Shown here piece by piece: positions 14,892 through 20,058 of a stretch of DNA of 20,058 nucleotides (positions within the stretch are counted from its first letter, which is position 1; the number at the start of each line of letters is the position of its first letter). The position numbers and the translations under genes were made by a program. Below the pieces are notes generated by a model. The model was given only the letters and a program-made list of their open reading frames with translations. It was not told where the DNA came from and did no database searches. The DNA comes from a virus, in IMG/VR virus record IMGVR_UViG_3300031787_001057, positions 1 to 20,058 of that record, one strand, 5' to 3'.

Positions 14892-15173
14892 CACAGTAGC
14901 ACAGTTGACACAGACAGTTTTTAGATTGCTGTGCCTACAATTGTTGAGATCACCGTCAACGTGAAATACTCTAAAAACTTCAGAATGCATTGATTTAAAA
15001 CCGCATTTATCACATTGTGATTTTATCCTATACCCTGCTCTAGCCCAGCGGGGTATTCCATGATTAACTCCGTGCGACATGCAGATTTCACATAGACTAC
15101 GATAGTAAATCTTGTCATTCTTTTTATAATTAACAGCACGGGGTCGTTGTCCGCACCTACAAAGTGGTCTCAT
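14838..15173 (-). CDS. Small HNH-type zinc-binding protein (111 aa)
   Basis: Two zinc-binding pairs are visible. C5/C7 with C28/C31 form a first ribbon ('LCRCGQRP...SLCEIC'). C54/C57 with C88/C91 form a second. Between the latter lies 'FHVDGDLNNCRHSNLKTVC', with H71, D73-G74, N78 and N83-L84, the beta-beta-alpha-metal layout of HNH nucleases. It is shorter than typical homing HNH enzymes and has no NUMOD or AP2 DNA-binding domain, so it may be a nicking or packaging-type nuclease, or a structural zinc protein. Very similar genes lie beside gp18 in many marine T4-like phages, which argues for a phage function over a selfish element. It is convergent with the dNMP kinase, with a 54-bp overlap. 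GTAAATA lies 5 nt before its ATG and no Shine-Dalgarno is present. Nuclease activity is likely but not certain. Confidence 0.72.
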   Translation of the reverse strand: MRPLCRCGQRPRAVNYKKNDKIYYRSLCEICMSHGVNHGIPRWARAGYRIKSQCDKCGFKSMHSEVFRVFHVDGDLNNCRHSNLKTVCVNCATVLGKDGIMWRQGDLVADY

Positions 15174-15178
15174 ATATC

Positions 15179-15185
15179 TATTTAC
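15179..15185 (-). promoter_or_regulatory. Late-promoter-like box GTAAATA for the HNH gene
   Basis: On the - strand GTAAATA ends exactly 5 nt before the ATG at 15173, with no Shine-Dalgarno in reach; an AAGG lies about 14 nt upstream, too far to place a ribosome. The spacing equals that of gp13 and of the gene at 19397. A standard -10/-35 pair was not convincing here. Confidence 0.45.
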
Positions 15186-15225
15186 ACCTTTTCAACCCCT
15201 TTTCTTCTAGGTATAACGTACCAAT

Positions 15226-15244
15226 TTTAGCGGATACCGCTAAA
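15226..15244. repeat. Perfect inverted repeat overlapping the gp18 late box
   Basis: TTTAGCGG and CCGCTAAA form an 8-bp perfect stem with an ATA loop, in the 104-bp gap between the HNH gene and gp18. The right arm overlaps the CTAAATA box (15240-15246). No T-run follows on either strand, so it is not a usual terminator. It may be an operator or cruciform site, or chance. Confidence 0.5.
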
Positions 15245-15246
15245 TA
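15240..15246 (+). promoter_or_regulatory. Late-promoter-like box CTAAATA for gp18-gp19
   Basis: CTAAATA lies 31 bp before the gp18 ATG. A start about 6 nt downstream gives a leader near 26 nt that contains AGGAG at 15265-15269, 8 nt before the ATG. It therefore drives a normally led message for the most abundant tail proteins. Confidence 0.6.
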
Positions 15247-15277
15247 ATATGAGCAACTATTACCAGGAGAATAGGGA

Positions 15278-18200
15278 ATGGCACTAATATCACCCGGCGT
15301 ACAAGTTACAGTAATTGATGAGAGTTTTTACACACCAGCAGAACCTGGTACGACTCCTCTTATTGTAATTGCAACCGCAGAAAACAAATCTAATGCAGCA
15401 GGTACAGGTACTGCCGCAGGAACAACACCGGCTAACACCGGCAAAGCATTTAAGATCACTAGTCAACGAGAACTTGTTGACACTTACGGTGTTCCTTTCT
15501 TTGAGAAGACAGCGTCTTCGAGCCCTATACATGGTGGCGAAAGAAACGAATATGGTTTACTAGCAGCATATAGCTTCTTGGGTGTATCTAACGCAGCATT
15601 CATTGTTCGTGCTGATGTCAATCTAGACGAACTTGAAGGTCAAACAACCGCCCCGGGAGCAGAGCCAGCAGATGGCGCATGGTGGTTTGATACAAGAGCA
15701 ACATCCTGGGGTATCCAAGAGTGGAATGGCGCAGCAGCTACCACAACAGGCGGCCAGAAGTTTGCAGTAAAAACTCCATTGGTATTAACTGATGACGATA
15801 CAGTAAAAATTGATTCAGGCACACGGAAACCAAAAGATTCAGTAGGCTCCATTGGTGATTATGCGGTGGTTGCACAAACTATCGGCAATACCGGCGAAGC
15901 TGGATTTAGCTTGTTTAAAGAGCCAGTTGTAATTTATTACAAGAGAAACACTACATTGTTAGGCGGCGACACCTGGGTAGAAGTTGGTAGCAACGACTGG
16001 GCACAAAGCCATCCTACAGTCAGCGGAGCAACTACTGTTGGCACATTAACACCTTCTAATACTTTTTATATTAACGGCACACTGATAACTGTTGTTTCAA
16101 ATCTTACAACATTAGCTAACAATATTACATTAGCAGTAGACGGTGTTCAAGCAGTCGTAAGCAATAACAGATTATATTTGCATTCTGATAGCGGTAATTT
16201 ATCAGCATCTGATGATTCAACAAATTCAGATGCTATTATTATTGCAGGTGGTGGTACAAATTCTGCAACAGCACTAACTGAGTTAGGTCTAGCAATTGGT
16301 ACTTATTTCAGTCCAGCATTGCAACAAACTCCACACACAAGTGTTCCGGAGTGGAAATCAACAAACACTAAGCCACGCCCTACAGGTTCTGTATGGATCA
16401 AAACAACTGAGCCTAACTATGGTGCTCGTTGGATTGTCAAGCGTTGGAATGCAGCAACTAAGACATGGGTTGAATATTCAGCTCCTATCTATTCTAGCAC
16501 ACATGCAGCCCTTTACTACTTAGATCGTAGTGGTGGAGGCGTTGGAATCGCTGCAAACAGCCTGTTTGTTCAAAGTAATAGCACTGAAAATTCTTCTATC
16601 GATGCTACTCCAGAAACTACATCCTTTAGACTATGGAAGAGAGCAACTACAGGAAATACTGTAATTACTTCCGATGTCATTGGTTCCGGAACATTTAGCG
16701 TTGGTCAAAACACGTTTACGATTGCAGAATCATTAAAAGGTAGAGTAACATTAGGAACATCAAATGGCGCATTGCCTACTCCTGCATATGCTCCTGTCAC
16801 TGTTTCTTTCTCAGCTCTTGGAAATTCTACTGATGCTGAAACACTAGCAACTGAAATTAATGCAGCCGGACTAACAAATGTTGAAGCTGCGGTTACTGCC
16901 GATAACGAAGTACAAATTTATCACAAACAAGGTGGTGATATGCGCTTCACAGACGGTACCTTTAATCCAATTACTAGTGTATTTGCAGCATATGATATCG
17001 ACACAGGTGACGGTACACAAAATTTATATGCAGTAGGTACTGGAGCAACAGAAACTTTTGTAGCAACTAACTGGATTCCGTTAGCTGCCGACGATTATAA
17101 TGCTACAGCATCCACTCCGTTGGCAGAACCACAAGATGGTCAATTGTGGTATAACCCAGCGTTTGATCAAGTTGACATGATGGTCCACAACGGCGAAATT
17201 TGGGTTGGATACAAAGATGCATCAAGTCCTTATACAGGAACTGATGTTAATGGTCCTATTGTTGCAGCCAGCGAGCCAACAAAACAAAGTGGCGGCAGTA
17301 ATTTAGCCAACGGCGATCTTTGGATTAGTACAGCAGATTTAGAAAACTTTCCAACTATCTATCGCTATGATGGATTAAATTTAGAATGGGTTTTAGTTGA
17401 CAAAACAGATCAAACTACAGAAGACGGTGTTCTATTTGCCGATGCACGTTATGGTGCAAGTGGTGCAACCGGTAATACAGCAGCAACGATTAAAGACTTG
17501 TTAAGCAGTAACTATGTAGACTTTGACTGTCCAGATCCAGCACTATATCCAAAAGGTATGTTGTTATGGAACCTACGTAGAAGTGGTGGCAACGTTAAAC
17601 GTTATGCTAACAGCTACATCGATACAGCAGCTAAGAACGTCCGCTACGAAGCATTTTATAACGATGCCGGCAATAGTCCAGTAATTGGTGACGGACAAAG
17701 TGCTTATGCAACTGATCGTTGGATTACAGCTTCTCCAAATAACGAAGACGGTTCAGGATCATTTGGTCGTAAAGCTCAACGTGCTCTAGTTGTACAAAAA
17801 CTAAAGAGCGTTATCGATACAAGTTCAGAAATCCGTGACGAAGAGCGTAGAAACTTTAACCTAATTGCTTGCCCTGGATATCCAGAAGCATACAGCAACT
17901 TGATCAACTTGAACTTAGATCGCGGCATGACAGCGTTTGTTCTAGGTGATACACCATTACGATTACCATCGGATGCAACAAGCCTAACAGCTTGGGGCAC
18001 TAATGCTAACGGAGCACTAGACAACGGTGATACAGGTATTGTTAGCTATGACGAGTATTCAGCAGTTTGGTATCCAAACGGATTTACCACAGACTTGGGC
18101 GGTGCTAACGCAGTTGTTCCAGCAACACACATGATGTTGCGTACAATCGCTCTAAGCGACCAAGTTAGCTATCCATGGTTTGCACCAGCAGGTACAAGAC

Positions 18201-18700
18201 GTGGTGGTATTACCAATGCAACAGGCGTTGGCTACATTGATGCAGCAACTGGTGAATTCCAGTCAGTGGCATTGAACGAAGGTCAACGCGATACATTGTA
18301 TGATCTAAAAGTTAATCCAATTCCATTCTTTGTTGGAGTTGGTCTAGTTGCGTACGGTCAAAAGACTCGTGCAAGAAATGCATCAGCATTAGATCGTATT
18401 AACGTAGCACGTTTAACAGTATATCTACGTAGTCAGTTGACTAAACTTGCTCGTCCTTATATCTTTGAACCAAATGACAAGATTACACGAGACGAGATTA
18501 AAGGCGCTGTTGAGAGTCTATTGATCGAGTTGGTAGGCTTACGTGCTCTATATGACTTCGCAGTAGTTTGCGACGAGTCTAATAACACAAATGCAAGAGT
18601 CGATCGCAACGAGCTATGGGTAGATATTGCTATTGAGCCAGTAAAAGCGGTAGAATTTATTTACATTCCATTGCGTATTAAGAATACAGGAGAAATTTAA
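15278..18700 (+). CDS. 18: Tail sheath protein gp18, enlarged (1140 aa)
   Basis: The N-terminus 'MALISPGVQVTVIDESFY' followed by 'TTPLIVIATAENK' and 'ELVDTYGVPFF' is the classic start of T4-type contractile sheaths. The C-terminal ~450 residues are conserved in style: 'KGMLLWNLRRSGGNVKRY', 'DRWITASPNNEDGSGSFGRK', 'WYPNGFTTD', 'PATHMMLRTIALSDQVSYPWFAPAG', 'GRVNP'-type 'LKVNPIPFFVG', and 'RINVARLTVYLRSQLTKLARPYIFEPND'. Subunits polymerise around the gp19 tube and contract to drive injection. T4 gp18 is 659 aa; the excess lies in residues ~120-690, which must be surface insertions. That part holds four Gly-x-x-W modules (residues ~129, 365, 617, 674) of the form 'DGxLW...W/YDG..W', possibly displayed on the outer sheath. 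A strong AGGAG precedes the ATG and gp19 follows after 2 nt. No frameshift is seen. Confidence 0.92.
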   Translation: MALISPGVQVTVIDESFYTPAEPGTTPLIVIATAENKSNAAGTGTAAGTTPANTGKAFKITSQRELVDTYGVPFFEKTASSSPIHGGERNEYGLLAAYSFLGVSNAAFIVRADVNLDELEGQTTAPGAEPADGAWWFDTRATSWGIQEWNGAAATTTGGQKFAVKTPLVLTDDDTVKIDSGTRKPKDSVGSIGDYAVVAQTIGNTGEAGFSLFKEPVVIYYKRNTTLLGGDTWVEVGSNDWAQSHPTVSGATTVGTLTPSNTFYINGTLITVVSNLTTLANNITLAVDGVQAVVSNNRLYLHSDSGNLSASDDSTNSDAIIIAGGGTNSATALTELGLAIGTYFSPALQQTPHTSVPEWKSTNTKPRPTGSVWIKTTEPNYGARWIVKRWNAATKTWVEYSAPIYSSTHAALYYLDRSGGGVGIAANSLFVQSNSTENSSIDATPETTSFRLWKRATTGNTVITSDVIGSGTFSVGQNTFTIAESLKGRVTLGTSNGALPTPAYAPVTVSFSALGNSTDAETLATEINAAGLTNVEAAVTADNEVQIYHKQGGDMRFTDGTFNPITSVFAAYDIDTGDGTQNLYAVGTGATETFVATNWIPLAADDYNATASTPLAEPQDGQLWYNPAFDQVDMMVHNGEIWVGYKDASSPYTGTDVNGPIVAASEPTKQSGGSNLANGDLWISTADLENFPTIYRYDGLNLEWVLVDKTDQTTEDGVLFADARYGASGATGNTAATIKDLLSSNYVDFDCPDPALYPKGMLLWNLRRSGGNVKRYANSYIDTAAKNVRYEAFYNDAGNSPVIGDGQSAYATDRWITASPNNEDGSGSFGRKAQRALVVQKLKSVIDTSSEIRDEERRNFNLIACPGYPEAYSNLINLNLDRGMTAFVLGDTPLRLPSDATSLTAWGTNANGALDNGDTGIVSYDEYSAVWYPNGFTTDLGGANAVVPATHMMLRTIALSDQVSYPWFAPAGTRRGGITNATGVGYIDAATGEFQSVALNEGQRDTLYDLKVNPIPFFVGVGLVAYGQKTRARNASALDRINVARLTVYLRSQLTKLARPYIFEPNDKITRDEIKGAVESLLIELVGLRALYDFAVVCDESNNTNARVDRNELWVDIAIEPVKAVEFIYIPLRIKNTGEI

Positions 18701-18702
18701 AA

Positions 18703-19335
18703 ATGGCACTAACTTCCTTAAATAGAATTTCGGTTCCTACTTCAAACGGCAACAGCGGCACTGCGCTGCTGATGCCAAAACTAAAATATCGCTTTAGGGT
18801 GCTATTGCTAGGTTTTGGTGTTGAAGCTAGTACAGAATTAACAAAACAAGTTTCTGACGTTACTAGACCAACAGTAACTTTTGAAGAAATGACAATTGAG
18901 ATCTACAACTCAAAGGTCAAACTTGCTGGTAAACCATCGTGGGGCGATTTTACATTGAATCTTCGTGATGATGCTAACGGACAGGTGCAAAAGATTGTTG
19001 GACAACAGATCCAGAAACAATACGATTTCATGGAACAGGCTTCTGCACGTTCTGGTATTGATTATAAATTCCAAATGAACATCGAAATGTTAGATGGTGG
19101 CAACGGAACATTGGAACCAAACATCCTTGAAAAATGGGAAATTTATGGTTGTTTTGTTTCTGAAGTAAACTACGGTGAAGCTAACTACGGAACAAACGAA
19201 CCAATGTCTATAGCACTAACCATCAAGTGTGATAATGCTGTTCAGTTTGCAGGTGCAAACGGTACAGGCCCAGAGCGTGGTATCGGAGCACTGGTTGGAA
19301 GAACTATTGGCGAATCAGTAACTGGTCGCGGTTAA
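18703..19335 (+). CDS. 19: Major tail tube protein gp19 (210 aa)
   Basis: The ATG lies 2 nt after the gp18 stop with AGGAG inside the gp18 end, so the two are coupled. The product shows the gp19 layout. It has an N-terminal arm, 'LKYRFRVLLLGFG', then 'TKQVSDVTRPTVTFEEMTIEIYNSKVKLAGKPSWGDFTLNLRDD' (see nt 18840-18970), and a helix 'VQKIVGQQIQKQYDFMEQASA'. Next come 'DYKFQMNIEMLDGGNGTLEPNILEKWEIYGCFVSEVNYGEANY' and a final strand 'MSIALTIKCDNAVQF'. Hexameric rings of this protein stack into the inner tube that conducts DNA. T4 gp19 is 163 aa; the extra ~45 residues are mainly a Gly-rich C-terminal tail. The gene is closed by an intrinsic terminator directly downstream. Confidence 0.9.
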   Translation: MALTSLNRISVPTSNGNSGTALLMPKLKYRFRVLLLGFGVEASTELTKQVSDVTRPTVTFEEMTIEIYNSKVKLAGKPSWGDFTLNLRDDANGQVQKIVGQQIQKQYDFMEQASARSGIDYKFQMNIEMLDGGNGTLEPNILEKWEIYGCFVSEVNYGEANYGTNEPMSIALTIKCDNAVQFAGANGTGPERGIGALVGRTIGESVTGRG

Positions 19336-19351
19336 TAGTTTTAACTATTAA
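19332..19351. repeat. Inverted repeat at the gp19 stop
   Basis: TTAATAGT and ACTATTAA form an 8-bp perfect stem with a TTTA loop, spanning the gp19 TAA. It is AT-only apart from one G-C pair, so weak. It directly precedes the intrinsic terminator and could protect the 3' end of the gp18-gp19 message. Confidence 0.45.
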
Positions 19352-19380
19352 AAAACCTGGATTAAACTCCAGGTTTTTTT
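19350..19380 (+). terminator. Intrinsic terminator after gp19
   Basis: AAAAAACCTGG pairs with CCAGGTTTTTT around an 8-nt loop (ATTAAACT). The CCTGG/CCAGG core is flanked by an A-run on the left and a T-run on the right. This is a typical Rho-independent terminator and is symmetric enough to work from either side. It separates gp19 from the next tube-like gene. Confidence 0.9.
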
Positions 19381-19384
19381 ACGA

Positions 19385-19391
19385 CTAAATA
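19385..19391 (+). promoter_or_regulatory. Late-promoter-like box CTAAATA for the gp19-like gene
   Basis: CTAAATA lies 4 bp after the terminator T-run and ends exactly 5 nt before the ATG at 19397. With T4 late spacing the A of ATG would be the first transcribed base. There is no Shine-Dalgarno between box and start. Confidence 0.6.
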
Positions 19392-19396
19392 ATTGT

Positions 19397-20058
19397 ATGT
19401 CAAATGTATTCACAAGATTTCTTGGTGGTGTCGGAGACGGCCTACTAACACCTAAAGGTGGCCTAGCCAGCTGGCGCCATGCTAGCAGATTGTTTGTAGA
19501 AAACGGCTACAGGATGATGCCTCGTAGCAAGTTCATGTTCTATGTGAAATTTGAAATTAACAAGAGCGTGTTAACATCTGCAACATTTACAAACACTCAT
19601 GCTGATGAAATTGGCTATTTGATAAAAAGTACAGATCTACCCAAGTATAAATTTGAAACAGTCACTAAAAATCAATACAATAGAAAACACATAATTTATA
19701 AAAACTTCAGTTATGAAGGCATCAGCATGAAATTTCATGACGATACCGCTGGCGTTATAAATGCGTTATGGGCATTGTATATGGGATCATATGTACAGGA
19801 TCGACATAATCCAGAAGCTGCATTTTCAAAAACTAACCTACAGGCATCAGGAACAGCATTTGAAGGTTTTAGATACAGCCTAGACAGACAAGGAAAAACA
19901 GTAGACTTCTTTGACTCTATTACCATATTTACTATGAGTCGAAGACGTTTTTTAAGTTATAAACTAATCAATCCAAAAATAACAAGTTGGCAGCACGGTG
20001 ATGCTGGTTATTCGGCAAATGAGTTTAATGAGATGTCAATGAATATAGAATACGAATC
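19397..20058 (+). CDS. Second tail-tube-fold structural protein (gp19/gp54-like), 3' end cut by window
   Basis: The frame is open from the ATG at 19397 to the right edge, about 220 residues. It begins MSNVFTRFLGG, followed by 'ASWRHASRLFVENGYRMMPRSKFMFYVKFEI', 'GYLIKSTDLPKYKF', 'NQYNRKHIIYK', 'KFHDDTAGVINALWALYMGSYVQD', 'FDSITIFTMSRRRFLSYKLINPKITSWQHG' and 'EFNEMSMNIEYE'. The pairing of 'STDLPKYKF' with 'NP.I..W.HG' and a final 'MS..IEYE' strand is the tube fold, and similar proteins follow gp19 in marine T4-like phages. It is probably a tube-initiator or terminal-ring protein (T4 gp54 acts at the baseplate) made in lower amounts than gp19, since it has a separate promoter behind a terminator. 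The start is kept because the 'RHASRLFV' region upstream of MMPR belongs to the family. The next gene in T4 order would be the portal, gp20. Confidence 0.65.
   Translation, partial: MSNVFTRFLGGVGDGLLTPKGGLASWRHASRLFVENGYRMMPRSKFMFYVKFEINKSVLTSATFTNTHADEIGYLIKSTDLPKYKFETVTKNQYNRKHIIYKNFSYEGISMKFHDDTAGVINALWALYMGSYVQDRHNPEAAFSKTNLQASGTAFEGFRYSLDRQGKTVDFFDSITIFTMSRRRFLSYKLINPKITSWQHGDAGYSANEFNEMSMNIEYE

Noticed and set aside
15190-15240. Sigma70 promoter for the HNH gene (TATACC with GGTATC)
   Set aside because: Only the -10 is partly credible; the -35 is poor, and the GTAAATA box 5 nt before the ATG explains expression better.
15249-15287. 12-codon mini-ORF (MSNYYQENREWH) overlapping the gp18 start
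   Set aside because: Its ATG lies only 2 nt after the late box, upstream of the expected transcript start, and it has no Shine-Dalgarno.
15290-15852. Cys-rich and other ORFs on both strands within the gp18 5' region
   Set aside because: They are out-of-frame readings of a gene with clear gp18 motifs; the Cys richness comes from reading GCA/ACA-rich codons in reverse.
1-20058. tRNA, CRISPR array, insertion sequence or integration site
   Set aside because: I found no cloverleaf, regularly spaced short direct repeats, transposase motif or flanking duplication while reading both strands.

Overview
The window looks like part of the virion-structure region of a large, contractile-tailed phage of the T4-like superfamily, most like the marine branch infecting cyanobacteria, SAR11 and similar hosts. 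The evidence is a run of T4-type neck, sheath and tube proteins (gp13, gp14, gp15, gp18, gp19 types). With it come accessory genes typical of marine relatives: a NodU/TobZ-type carbamoyltransferase, a very long multi-domain structural protein, a gp1-type dNMP kinase and a small HNH protein. The DNA is AT-rich. No photosynthesis or other host-diagnostic gene is present, so the host cannot be decided here. All family names come from motifs and order read by eye; no search was run.

Layout. (1) 1-2678, + strand: a left-truncated SGNH-hydrolase-like gene followed 9 bp later by a carbamoyltransferase. (2) 2744-9829, + strand: a late-promoter-like box, two small structural proteins (129 and 171 aa) and a 2052-aa structural protein carrying a three-copy tandem repeat and an apparent seven-bladed beta-propeller. 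(3) 13387 down to 9826, - strand: a compact operon of gp14-like neck protein, gp15-like sheath terminator with a long C-terminal extension, a Nudix-fold-like protein without a Nudix box, and a 92-aa helical protein. It meets the 2052-aa gene tail to tail. (4) 13421-14179, + strand: gp13-like neck protein, divergent from gp14. (5) 14186-14891: dNMP kinase behind a near-consensus sigma70 promoter. (6) 15173-14838, - strand: HNH protein overlapping the kinase 3' end. (7) 15278-19335, + strand: gp18 sheath (1140 aa, much enlarged) and gp19 tube, closed by a strong intrinsic terminator. (8) 19397 to the right edge: a second tube-fold-like protein, incomplete.

The structural genes fit one assembly line: gp13/gp14 close the head neck, gp15 caps the sheath and tube, gp18 and gp19 form the contractile sheath and inner tube, and the region-2 proteins are probably fibre or baseplate-periphery proteins. 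The kinase serves DNA precursor synthesis early in infection and has its own host-type promoter. The other genes appear to use late boxes of the form NTAAATA. Three of these sit exactly 5 nt before a start codon that lacks a Shine-Dalgarno sequence, which suggests leaderless late messages.

No gene-free stretch exceeds about 104 bp (15174-15277). I saw no tRNA, CRISPR array, insertion sequence or attachment site.
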